Assembly: GCA_000432775.1 (NCBI GenBank)
Contig: HF990396.1
Coordinates: 532 to 24,959, forward strand
Source of the DNA: Alistipes sp. CAG:831
GTDB lineage: Bacteria; Bacteroidota; Bacteroidia; Bacteroidales; UBA932
Length of the DNA: 24,428 nt
Reading direction: 5' to 3'
The notes beneath the pieces were generated by a model. The model did not search any database and was not told the origin of the DNA. It saw nothing but the letters and a program-made list of their open reading frames with translations. Positions 17,555 to 24,428 of this stretch are shown in pieces. Both the position numbers and the translations under genes were made by a program. Position 1 is the first letter of the stretch. Every line of letters begins with the position of its first letter.

Positions 17555-18611
17555 AGCTGAACTTTTTTATGCAGAATGCATCCGTTTTGTTATCGAGATT
17601 GGAAACGTATATGCTTCCCGGGGTATTGCCTAAGCTGATTGTAGAACGGGTACTTGTGATACCGTTAAGTACGAAGCTCTTTATTACGTTTCCATCCCAG
17701 TCAAAGACGAAAAGGTAATGATTTGATTCAGCACCTGATTTACGTGCGTCCCGTACACTGCCATGGTACAGAGCGTAGATGTACTGATCATCAGATGCAG
17801 CGGACCTGTATGAAGTACAGATGTTGCCGTAGAATACCAGTTCATACGAATCCTTAGGCTGAATGTATGAGACTTCGTAATCAACTGGCCCCTTTACTTC
17901 AACGACCGGGTTGAGTTCTGAATTGAAAATAGTTATCAGAGGGTCCGAGCCGTTTAGAAATGCGATTCTGTCACGATTCTTGTTGTAAAGCAGTGTCCCT
18001 TGTACGACGTTGATTGCAAGCAGCTTGTCATCATGGAACTCACGTTCGGCTCCATCACTTACAAGCAACATATTTTCTTTGGTATCTATTCCCATTTTCT
18101 CGTTCTTGAAGAAGTAGGGATTAAGTGCCAGATATTTTCCTTTGTATGGAATATATTCGGCTGAGAAAATATTTGCCTGCTGTTCAATAATCTCTATGTC
18201 AGGTAATTTTGCCAATGGTATCAAATACATTTTGCCTCTGTTCATGTCTCTGACAGTGAGAGTGTCTCCCACCATCCTGTATAATGCCAAAAGAATTTCC
18301 TGAGGGCCGTTCCCGTAATGCAGGAATTTTTTCAGGATTTCCCCTGTCTGCATGTCATATAGAGCGGTAGAAAAATCACGTGTTTTCAGTGCCAGGACAG
18401 CATACCTGTCGTTATAGACCCAGGCCATTTTAGCAAATATCAAGTCAGGAAGCGTAAGCGTGGTTTCCGGCTCAAGCCTTTCAGCCTTAGTTTTTATCTC
18501 CTGACCGAGGGTGACTACCTTAAGTGTATCATTTCTATTACAACCGGCCAGGACTACAGCAATCAGACAGATTGCTGTGATTTTTATTAGGTTCACTAGT
18601 TTAGGATTCAT
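17544..18611 (-). CDS. BF3164/TolB-like six-bladed propeller lipoprotein
   Basis: This 355-residue exported lipoprotein has signal peptide LVNLIKITAICLIAVVLAGC with a perfect lipobox (LAGC, Cys24). The rest is repeated beta-strand blades: YNDRYAVLALKTRDFSTALYD, then GEILKKFLHYGNGPQEIL with the G-x-G-P-x-E motif of Bacteroidales propeller lipoproteins, then RDMNRGKMYLIPL, SELNPVVEVKG, YIYALYHGSV and the final NHYLFVFDWDGNVIKSFVL blade. The family (BF3164 / TolB_like) has no established biochemical role; an envelope sensing or scaffold function is inference. It has its own strong promoter and is followed, with an 11-bp overlap, by the frameshifted thioredoxin-like lipoprotein. It is more AT-rich than the efflux operon. 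Confidence 0.85.
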   Translation of the reverse strand: MNPKLVNLIKITAICLIAVVLAGCNRNDTLKVVTLGQEIKTKAERLEPETTLTLPDLIFAKMAWVYNDRYAVLALKTRDFSTALYDMQTGEILKKFLHYGNGPQEILLALYRMVGDTLTVRDMNRGKMYLIPLAKLPDIEIIEQQANIFSAEYIPYKGKYLALNPYFFKNEKMGIDTKENMLLVSDGAEREFHDDKLLAINVVQGTLLYNKNRDRIAFLNGSDPLITIFNSELNPVVEVKGPVDYEVSYIQPKDSYELVFYGNICTSYRSAASDDQYIYALYHGSVRDARKSGAESNHYLFVFDWDGNVIKSFVLNGITSTRSTISLGNTPGSIYVSNLDNKTDAFCIKKFSFDL

Positions 18612-18637
18612 GATTTTTGTTTTAATGGTTTGTAGTC

Positions 18638-18669
18638 CAAAAATAAAATATTAACCAGTTTTAACCAAA
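18638..18669 (-). promoter_or_regulatory. Bacteroidetes sigma promoter of the propeller gene
   Basis: On the minus strand a TTTG (-33 box, 18669-18666) is followed after exactly 20 bp by TATTTTTG (-7 box, 18645-18638), the full Bacteroidetes consensus. Transcription should start about 5 bp downstream, leaving a leader of roughly 20 nt before ATG 18611. This is the best promoter match in the window. Confidence 0.8.
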
Positions 18670-18751
18670 AATCAAGACCTTACATTGCCATTGTAAAACA
18701 TTGATAATGAGAGTACAGAATAAAAATTATCCTTACATGGTTAAAATTGCG

Positions 18752-20296
18752 CTAGAACAGCTTCCTGCGTATCCTGGAAAGTTTCGTGTAAGATAAAAGA
18801 TGCTCGTTCAAGTACTCTGAAAGCGGCTTGTCCGCCCCCAGTTTTTTAGAGATTCTTGTTTTAGCGGTATAGATTGCATTCTCGTTATGACCATAAAAAA
18901 CAGTCATGCTTTTTGTCGAGAAGTTGCAAACCAACATGGATATGATAAAAAGATCGTTGTTTGTAAGAGACGGAAACTGTTTTCTCAAATATGTAACATA
19001 CCCCGGGTATAGAACCTCAATTATCTCTGAAGTCAACTGCTTGGGATTTTTCTTTTTGAAAAAATTATCTATCAGGGAACTGAATTTCAAATGAAAGTTT
19101 TCAGGGTTCCGTACATTCACGTAGGCATCAAAAACTGTGTCAGCAGTCTCTGACAGCTCCCTCATCATATAGTCGATGACTTTGTTCTGCTTTTTGAGTT
19201 TTCGCATAAACACTACGACAACCAGCGCGAATACTGATACCAGACAAAGTGTCGAGGCCAGCAGCATTATGACCATTGTCCGTTTCTGATTCTTGTATTC
19301 AGTCTCGGCAAGCATGGCCGAGTAGCTTTGTTCAGCTTCAGCTATATCGACCTGTTCTCCCTTTTTCTTTATGTTGTTTTTCAGAATGTTGTATGTGTCA
19401 TGGGATTCTACTGCATCCCTCCAATTTCCGCTTTTCCTTGCCAGTATTTCCCGGGTACGGAAATATATTATGGAATCATTAGTGCTGTTCAGAGTCATTT
19501 CCTGCAGCATCAGTTCCGTAGAATCCGGATAATTCATTTCCGTATAACCGGTGGCTGCCGTCCCTAAAAATTGATTCCTGAAGTTGTATCTGACGTATGG
19601 AGAATCCAGTGATTTGTCATTTAATGCATCTGTCGATACCTGAACCGCTTTTTCATATTCTCCCTTATCCTGCCAGTACTTTGCGGTAAGGAACATCCCT
19701 TCAGCCAGAGACGCCGTGTCGTTGTATTTTGTGGCAGACATGATTCCTGCATTGATGTATTTCAAGGCTGCATCAGTTGAGTCGGGGAGAAGTACTCTTG
19801 CCAGGGACAGATATGGACGGGTGGATTTTGGAGAAGGAGCATCGATGTTGAAATACATTATTGCCTTCCGGTATTTTTTCGCTGCCTGAATTTTGTCGAC
19901 TACGATGAGCTCGTACAAAGTGCCGATCTGATAATACAGAGAGCCCAGTTGTTCTGTATTTTCAGTATGCTGGAGAGCTTGTATCGCATCTTTATAGGAC
20001 TCCAGGGCTCTTATGGGCTCGTCTCTTTCAAAATATACCGCGCCCTGCATTTCCAGTGCCCTGGCCAGCAGGCTGTCCGGCCCCCATTTACGATAATAGT
20101 CCACGACCTCAAAAATAACCGTATCTTTCACTATCGGCAACTTCCCCTCATATTTCGTCTCTATGGCCGATAGATTGTAAAGCATTCTGGTCCGGGCATT
20201 CATTGATTCCTGGTCCTGCGTTTTCAGATTACAGGCTGCAGTTCCGGATAAAAGTACGAGGACTGCTGCTGTGAGGATATTTTTAAGGAGGGACAT
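18752..20296 (-). CDS. TPR transmembrane protein with C-terminal HTH-like domain
   Basis: This 514-residue protein is built as a one-component transmembrane regulator. The N-terminus has a lipoprotein-like signal (VLVLLSGTAAC, Cys22), though an uncleaved anchor is possible. Residues 70-310 hold tetratricopeptide-like helices (ARALEMQGAVYFERDEPIRALESY, QLGSLYYQIGTLYEL, DKGEYEKAVQVSTDALN). A short coiled coil (310-338) precedes a single clear membrane helix (341-364), then a basic stretch and linker. The C-terminal domain (about 443-487: LTNNDLFIISMLVCNFSTKSMTVFYGH, NAIYTAKTRISKKLG) matches the pattern of LuxR-like HTH ends in Bacteroidetes TPR regulators. It starts 6 bp after the stop of a propeller lipoprotein gene, so the two are co-translated. 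A periplasmic TPR sensor controlling genes from the membrane is the inferred role; targets are unknown. Confidence 0.82.
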   Translation of the reverse strand: MSLLKNILTAAVLVLLSGTAACNLKTQDQESMNARTRMLYNLSAIETKYEGKLPIVKDTVIFEVVDYYRKWGPDSLLARALEMQGAVYFERDEPIRALESYKDAIQALQHTENTEQLGSLYYQIGTLYELIVVDKIQAAKKYRKAIMYFNIDAPSPKSTRPYLSLARVLLPDSTDAALKYINAGIMSATKYNDTASLAEGMFLTAKYWQDKGEYEKAVQVSTDALNDKSLDSPYVRYNFRNQFLGTAATGYTEMNYPDSTELMLQEMTLNSTNDSIIYFRTREILARKSGNWRDAVESHDTYNILKNNIKKKGEQVDIAEAEQSYSAMLAETEYKNQKRTMVIMLLASTLCLVSVFALVVVVFMRKLKKQNKVIDYMMRELSETADTVFDAYVNVRNPENFHLKFSSLIDNFFKKKNPKQLTSEIIEVLYPGYVTYLRKQFPSLTNNDLFIISMLVCNFSTKSMTVFYGHNENAIYTAKTRISKKLGADKPLSEYLNEHLLSYTKLSRIRRKLF

Positions 20297-20302
20297 TCGT
20301 TT

Positions 20303-21361
20303 TTATTTCAGAGTCAGTTTGTAAAGGGTGGTGGAACCGTCGCCGGAGAAACGGGACCAGTAGAGGACGTTGTCCTTGACGTACTGGGGGTAGACGCGCA
20401 TGGTCTCTCCGTCGTGGCGGAAGAGGAAGCCCTCGTCCTCCCCGTTCTCCATGTTCTGTTCGGTGTATATGTCGTGGACGGCGTGTTCGCCCGTGCGCGT
20501 GTTGACGGCTTCGTAGAAGACGCACATCCCCTTTTCGTAGTAGAATTCTGCGAGGTACCAGTCTCCACAGATGTCCTCGAGGCCCTGGATAAGGTAATTT
20601 GATTCATCTACGCCGACGACTGTGGCCTCATCCTCAGGCTGCGCGTACCGGCCCAGCTCGACGTGCAGGTAGGGTGCACCGTCCAAAGTGTAGTAGGTGA
20701 ATCCGCCAATGGGCTTGAACATTGGAGTGGAGTTGTAGAGCAGGACGGGCTCCATGGCGATGAGGCCTTTGGTCGAGAGCTGGCCCTTGTTGTATATGGG
20801 CAGGGCTTTGCCTGTGATGTTCAGGTCCCGGTCCAGGTATATGATGCTGCTGTCCCGCTCCGTGTTTGACATCTTTGTGGCTGCGTAGCGGTCTTTGGAC
20901 ACGGCGATGATGTCACCCAGCACGCCGGTGAGGCTGTTGCGCACCTCGTCTATGAACCGGCCGTCGCTGTCCATACGTATGACCTTGTTCTGTCCGTCAT
21001 AGACCAGTATCTCATGATTGTAAGGGTCGTAGGAGAATACCGGCCAGACGTACTCGCCAGGTCCCCGTCCGACCTTGTTGTAGGCGTGCAGCAGGGTCCC
21101 GTCCTCGGAGAAGATCACCAGCTTGTTGTCAGCGGTACTGCCGAACAGCCGTCCGTCATAGTCTGCAAAGATTCTGATGTCGTAGAGGCTGTCGCACTTG
21201 AGCTCCACTGTCTCTATTTTCTGCACGATGCTCTCAAGGCCGGCAGTATAGGGTTCCGTAGTGGGAATGTTTTCGAGGTTTACTGTCCTTACGGCATTTC
21301 TGTCACAGGAAGCGGCAAGCATTGCGGCCGCCAGCAGGATGATGGGCATATGTTTTTTCAT
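20303..21361 (-). CDS. Six-bladed beta-propeller lipoprotein
   Basis: This 352-residue exported lipoprotein has signal peptide MKKHMPIILLAAAMLAASC with the lipid Cys at residue 19. ATG 21361 is chosen because the longer frame from 21427 would put 22 non-signal residues in front. The mature part shows repeated blades: RIFADYDGRLFGST, KLVIFSEDGTLLHAYNKVGRGPGEYV (G-x-G-P-x-E motif), EILVYDGQNKVIRMDSDGRFI, SIIYLDRDLNITG and a last VLYWSRFSGDGSTTLYKLTL strand pair. It fits the 6-bladed propeller (DUF5128-type) family of Bacteroidales, whose function is not established. The neighbouring TPR-HTH gene begins 6 bp after its stop. Upstream, 68 bp separate it from the glycosyltransferase gene and no strong TAnnTTTG box was seen there. 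Confidence 0.87.
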   Translation of the reverse strand: MKKHMPIILLAAAMLAASCDRNAVRTVNLENIPTTEPYTAGLESIVQKIETVELKCDSLYDIRIFADYDGRLFGSTADNKLVIFSEDGTLLHAYNKVGRGPGEYVWPVFSYDPYNHEILVYDGQNKVIRMDSDGRFIDEVRNSLTGVLGDIIAVSKDRYAATKMSNTERDSSIIYLDRDLNITGKALPIYNKGQLSTKGLIAMEPVLLYNSTPMFKPIGGFTYYTLDGAPYLHVELGRYAQPEDEATVVGVDESNYLIQGLEDICGDWYLAEFYYEKGMCVFYEAVNTRTGEHAVHDIYTEQNMENGEDEGFLFRHDGETMRVYPQYVKDNVLYWSRFSGDGSTTLYKLTLK

Positions 21362-21429
21362 TGTTACAGGTTTTATGTGATGGTGATGCTTACTATGTAT
21401 GACGCTAATATACAAAAAAGACTCCATTC

Positions 21430-22803
21430 CTACAGCAGGATCTCTGCATAGCGGCCGGCGAGGGAGCGGCGGGTGTAGGCGGAGATGGCTCCGGCATCGG
21501 GGGCAAATGCGAGGGTGCGGGTGTACAGGGCTGTAAGGTACTCCTTCAGCGGACCCTCCTCCTCCCAGTCGAATATCCGTCCGGTGCGGGTGGCGGCGAG
21601 GGAATGCTCGAGGACGCTGCCGTGGGGGCCGAATGCTGCTATGGGGCGGCCGGCGGCGAGGTATTCGAAGTATTTTCCGGTGAGAATGCCGGCGGCCTCG
21701 GGTTCCTCGCGCAGGGGCAGCAGGAGCAGGTCGGCGGCCTTCTGCAGGCGGTTCGCCTCTTGGTGGGGGATGTAGCCCCGGTCGGTCAGGCGGTCGCCCA
21801 GACCGGCCTCACGCACTGCGGCGAGGATCTCCGGGTCAGTCTTTCCGGCAAATGTCAGATGCAGGTCGCGGCCGAAGCCCGGGAGGTCGCGGCAGAGTTC
21901 CGCGAGGACCTTCCAGAGCCTGCGGGGGTTGCCCTCCGCGGAGAAGAGGCCGGTGTGCACGAGGTTGAATCCTGCCGGAAGTTCCGCGGCCGTGATGCCG
22001 GTGAAGTCCGCCTCGTCGTAGCCGTTCTCAATGACGTGGAATTTGTTTTTCTGCTCAGTCACAGAGCTGTCACCGGCAGTCTGCCGTCCTGAGGCGCCGC
22101 GCTTTTTATCTGCTTCCAGTTCCTCCAGGAAGTCCCGTACCATATTGTCCGTGACGGCCACCACGTGGTCTGCCTCGCGCAGTACCGAGAGCTCCATGGC
22201 GGTGTACCTCTTCCGGCTGCGGCGGGTCAGCGGAAGGTGCTTGAAGTAGAATATCCGGGTCCACGGGTCGCGGAAATCGGCTGTCCAGGGGATGCCGGTC
22301 GAGCGGTGCAGTGCCCTTGCAATCAGGTGCATGGAGTGAGGAGGACCGGTGCTGACGATGGCGTCGACGGGGTGCTCGCGGAGGTATTGTTTCAGAAACC
22401 TGACGGAGGGGCGGATCCACAGGCAGCGGGGGTCGGGGACGAAGACATTGGCCCTGAGCCAGAGGGAGAGGCGCATCAGGGGGGACTTGTGACCGACGGC
22501 GTTGATGGGGTTGACGGCACCCGAGCCGGTCGAAGCCTTCCCGGAATTTTTCCCCTTATTGCCTGTAAGGGCGTTGAATACAGCGTACGGCTCGAGGATG
22601 GGCCGCTTGATGACCTCCGCTTCCGGAGCGATGTCCCTAAGCAGGGATTCGTCCGTCATGCCCGCCTCCGGATTCTCAGGAGTGTAGATGACCGGCTGCC
22701 ACCCGTACTGCGGCAGATATTTCGACATCTTCAGCCACCGCTGCACGCCCGAGCCGGCTGTCGGCGGCCAGTAGTAGGTTATGATCAGTACCCGTTTGCT
22801 CAT
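21430..22803 (-). CDS. GT4-type glycosyltransferase
   Basis: This is a 457-residue cytoplasmic or membrane-associated glycosyltransferase with a GT-B fold. The N-terminal acceptor domain opens with ITYYWPPTAGSGVQRWLK (the G-S-G loop typical of Bacteroidetes GT4 enzymes) and includes STGPPHSMHLIARAL and WTADFRDPW. The C-terminal donor domain has LVHTGLFSAEGNPRRLWKVL, LHLTFAGKTD, DRGYIPHQEANRLQKAADLLLLP and the E-x7-E-like region LREEPEAAGILTGKYFEYLAAGRPI that contacts the nucleotide sugar. Donor and acceptor cannot be read from sequence; a role in surface polysaccharide synthesis is likely. A Gly/Ser/Lys-rich insert (about residues 80-100) is not a usual conserved part. It is divergent from the ORF6N gene. 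Confidence 0.88.
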   Translation of the reverse strand: MSKRVLIITYYWPPTAGSGVQRWLKMSKYLPQYGWQPVIYTPENPEAGMTDESLLRDIAPEAEVIKRPILEPYAVFNALTGNKGKNSGKASTGSGAVNPINAVGHKSPLMRLSLWLRANVFVPDPRCLWIRPSVRFLKQYLREHPVDAIVSTGPPHSMHLIARALHRSTGIPWTADFRDPWTRIFYFKHLPLTRRSRKRYTAMELSVLREADHVVAVTDNMVRDFLEELEADKKRGASGRQTAGDSSVTEQKNKFHVIENGYDEADFTGITAAELPAGFNLVHTGLFSAEGNPRRLWKVLAELCRDLPGFGRDLHLTFAGKTDPEILAAVREAGLGDRLTDRGYIPHQEANRLQKAADLLLLPLREEPEAAGILTGKYFEYLAAGRPIAAFGPHGSVLEHSLAATRTGRIFDWEEEGPLKEYLTALYTRTLAFAPDAGAISAYTRRSLAGRYAEILL

Positions 22804-22832
22804 TTTATATTTTCCGAAAAATTTAAAATCTT

Positions 22833-22840
22833 CAAAAGTA
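22833..22840 (-). promoter_or_regulatory. Candidate -7 box of the glycosyltransferase gene
   Basis: CAAAAGTA on the plus strand is TACTTTTG on the minus strand (TAnnTTTG), 29 bp before ATG 22803. No TTTG is found at the -33 position. Confidence 0.45.
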
Positions 22841-22883
22841 GTGATTATATCTTAATTTTTCCTGGGAGCGTCCGGTATTTTCA

Positions 22884-22891
22884 TACCTTTG
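22884..22891 (+). promoter_or_regulatory. Candidate -7 box of the ORF6N gene
   Basis: TACCTTTG matches TAnnTTTG and lies 18 bp before ATG 22910. It covers the alternative TTG start at 22889, which argues that ATG 22910 is the true start. The upstream T-run (22856-22860) is a weak stand-in for the -33 box. Confidence 0.5.
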
Positions 22892-22909
22892 GTGCAAATC
22901 GGAGTTACT

Positions 22910-23383
22910 ATGGAACTGGAAACTATCAGGAGTATGATTTATGAAGTGCGCGGAGTGCGTGTCATGCTGGATTTCGACCTGGCAAGGCTTTATCAAGTGG
23001 AGAACAGGACTTTGAAACAGGCGGTGCGCAGGAATATGGACAGATTTCCGGATGATTTTATGCTGAAATTAGCTAAAGAGGAGGCTAATAGGCTGATGCT
23101 CATAGGGATATCACAAAATGTGATATCCCCTGGCTATAATCCTGGGCCAGGGCAGGTTTTTGCTTTTACAGAAGAGGGGGTAGCCATGCTGTCAGCCGTA
23201 CTGAGAAGTCATGTGGCGGTGAATGTCAGCATAGAGATTATGCGTGTTTTTGTCGAGATAAGGAATCATCTTGCTGCGACAGGCCGGCTGTCGGTTGAGC
23301 TTGCGGAGTTGCGTGCCAGGATGGATCTGTTGCCAGAGGATCAGCCTGTGCAGCGGCGGAGAATCGGATACGTGAAGGATTAG
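22910..23383 (+). CDS. ORF6N domain protein
   Basis: This 157-residue protein has an ORF6N DNA-binding domain, a family found in phages, mobile elements and as chromosomal orphans in Bacteroidales. Marks are EVRGVRVMLDFDLARLYQV, the LKQAVRRNMDRFPDDFML segment and FAFTEEGVAMLSAVLRS (residues about 84-100), then a helical tail IEIMRVFVEIRNHL. Known members are thought to bind DNA, but targets are unclear. ATG 22910 was preferred over TTG 22889, which lies in the promoter. Its stop overlaps the stop of the converging propeller gene by 4 bp. A perfect 11-bp inverted repeat lies inside the coding part between the two halves of the domain. Confidence 0.85.
   Translation: MELETIRSMIYEVRGVRVMLDFDLARLYQVENRTLKQAVRRNMDRFPDDFMLKLAKEEANRLMLIGISQNVISPGYNPGPGQVFAFTEEGVAMLSAVLRSHVAVNVSIEIMRVFVEIRNHLAATGRLSVELAELRARMDLLPEDQPVQRRRIGYVKD
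23105..23129. repeat. Perfect inverted repeat inside the ORF6N gene
   Basis: GGGATATCACA (23105-23115) and its exact complement TGTGATATCCC (23119-23129) are separated by 3 bases. It encodes the variable linker GISQNVIS between the two conserved ORF6N blocks. It could be an autoregulatory binding site or an mRNA hairpin; no function is shown by the sequence. Confidence 0.8.
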
Positions 23384-24411
23384 TGCAGCCACTCGGAGAG
23401 GTCGTAGAGGCTGATGGTCTCCTCGTTGTAGGAGATGGTGGCGAGGATGCCGGTGGCGGGGTCGATGGCGGAATAATTGGCCGGGGCGATGCTGTAGGAT
23501 GCTTCGGGCTTCAGGTCCAGGTCGAAGATGACGATACGCGAGGGGACGGGGCTGTATCCGCCTTCGTCGTTGATCATGCCCACGATGTGGTCTCCGAGGT
23601 ATTCGGCTGGGTTGTAGGAGATGTCGGCGGAGTAGCTGCTGGAGGCGATATCGTCGGGACTGTAGTCCACGTACACTTCAGCCAGACGCTCTCCAGTGTC
23701 GAGGGAGTGCAGGTAGAGGACCGGCCATGTGATGCTGTAAATCAGCAGGCGGGAGCGGTCGGGGGAGACAGTCTCGCTTGTGAGCTGCGGAGGCTGGTAG
23801 GTGATTTCGGCTTCGAGGGCTTCGTTGACGCCTTCGCCCCAGCCTTCAAGGTAGGTCTTGACGGTCCCTTGGGAGTCGGTCGTGTAGTATCGGTTGTTGT
23901 CCGCATTGCAGAGCCAGCGTCCCTGGCCGAGCGGATGGATGGCCCTCATGCTCTTGTGGAAGTCCTGGATGAGCTCTGTACGGTAGCCTCCGTCCCCGGT
24001 GTGGGCCGTCAGCCGTATCAGCCTGCCCATAGTCCAGTCCCTCACCGTGATGACTATAGAGTCGCCCTTCATGCCTTCATATCCGTGGTACGATGGGCCG
24101 ATGAACTCCTGTGGTCCGCGTCCCCACGTGCCGAACTGCACCACAGTCCGGAAGTCCCCGTCCAGCAGCGAGAAACATTTGCCCGACTCCCCGCTGTAGT
24201 TCTGTATGTTCTGCGATATCCACCAGTCCCCGGCCCTGAACAGCGCGAGGATATTGCTCTCGACCGGGTCGTAGTGGATGACTCTGACCGGCTCAAGGGT
24301 CTCTTCCACAGGGAATTCCTTCACCACTGTGTATCCCTTTCCGTTCTGATTCTGTCCGCAGCCGATGACTGCGATAATGGCTGATGCGAGCAAAAGGAGT
24401 CTTTTCATCAT
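23380..24411 (-). CDS. BF3164/TolB-like propeller lipoprotein
   Basis: This 343-residue lipoprotein has signal peptide MMKRLLLLASAIIAVIGC (Cys18, lipobox VIGC). Two adjacent ATGs (24411 and 24408) are equally possible starts. Blades are visible as ILALFRAGDWWIS, FSLLDGDFRTVVQFGTWGRGPQEF (the G-x-G-P-x-E motif at about residue 97-102), IVITVRDWTMGRLIRL, LLIYSITWPVLYLHSLDTGE and IVIFDLDLKPEASYSI, ending LYDLSEWLH. It is the third propeller lipoprotein of the window, most like the BF3164 type at 17544-18611 in plan, but GC-rich. No function is established. The stop overlaps the converging ORF6N gene by 4 bp; only 17 bases of upstream sequence are visible, so its promoter and operon are unknown. 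Confidence 0.82.
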   Translation of the reverse strand: MMKRLLLLASAIIAVIGCGQNQNGKGYTVVKEFPVEETLEPVRVIHYDPVESNILALFRAGDWWISQNIQNYSGESGKCFSLLDGDFRTVVQFGTWGRGPQEFIGPSYHGYEGMKGDSIVITVRDWTMGRLIRLTAHTGDGGYRTELIQDFHKSMRAIHPLGQGRWLCNADNNRYYTTDSQGTVKTYLEGWGEGVNEALEAEITYQPPQLTSETVSPDRSRLLIYSITWPVLYLHSLDTGERLAEVYVDYSPDDIASSSYSADISYNPAEYLGDHIVGMINDEGGYSPVPSRIVIFDLDLKPEASYSIAPANYSAIDPATGILATISYNEETISLYDLSEWLH

Positions 24412-24428
24412 TTTTTTGTGTTTTATCC

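Noticed and set aside
18612..18751. A small NVEALA-type peptide gene, as often found near such propeller lipoproteins
   Set aside because: The 140-bp gap is filled largely by the promoter and no peptide frame with that motif was seen.
21362..21427. N-terminal extension of the propeller lipoprotein from ATG 21427
   Set aside because: It would place a His-rich non-signal segment before a perfect lipoprotein signal peptide that begins at ATG 21361.
23383..24384. Open frame of 333 codons on the plus strand
   Set aside because: It is exactly antisense to the propeller lipoprotein with signal peptide and G-x-G-P-x-E motif; the product is Val/Gly/Asp-rich shadow sequence.

Overview
The window looks like a chromosomal stretch of a gut-type Bacteroidales bacterium. 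Most genes are GC-rich, which would fit Alistipes or a relative; that genus guess rests on composition and gene style only. Supporting signs are Bacteroidetes-type promoters (TTTG, about 20 bp, TAnnTTTG), several six-bladed beta-propeller lipoproteins with a G-x-G-P-x-E motif, a YfhO-type membrane protein, an ORF6N protein and a Bacteroidetes-style TolC/MFP/double-RND operon. No rRNA, tRNA, CRISPR array or insertion sequence was recognised.

Layout. 1-2796 (+): two tandem, closely related DHA2-type MFS exporters, the first cut by the window edge. 2802-4076 (-): an AAA ATPase with a DUF4143-type C-terminus, preceded by three 23-bp direct repeats. 4166-4537 (-): the C-terminal remnant of a class IV aminotransferase whose 5' half has been replaced by a 12-bp tandem repeat. 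4624-8375 (+): a YfhO family protein and an MFS transporter joined by an ATGA overlap. 16998-8254 (-): a complete tripartite efflux operon (TolC-like, membrane fusion lipoprotein, and two different RND permeases), whose last gene runs 122 bp into the converging MFS gene.

17077-21361 (-) appears to be an envelope-sensing or accessory island; its 17.0-20.3 kb part is clearly more AT-rich than its surroundings. It holds a propeller lipoprotein followed 6 bp later by a membrane-spanning TPR protein with a C-terminal helix-turn-helix-like domain. A second propeller lipoprotein (BF3164/TolB-like) follows, with a textbook promoter, and then a frameshifted lipoprotein carrying a thioredoxin-like C-S-H-C motif. 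A 64-bp near-perfect palindrome lies in the start of that broken gene. 21430-22803 (-) is a GT4-type glycosyltransferase, divergent from an ORF6N gene (22910-23383, +). That gene converges on a third propeller lipoprotein (23380-24411, -).

How the genes may work together. The efflux operon should assemble one envelope-spanning pump with a heteromeric inner-membrane part. The YfhO/MFS pair may link envelope glycan decoration with transport. The propeller plus TPR-HTH pair is the best candidate for a poorly described system: an outer lipoprotein sensor coupled to a one-component membrane regulator. That linkage is inferred from gene order and domain layout only.
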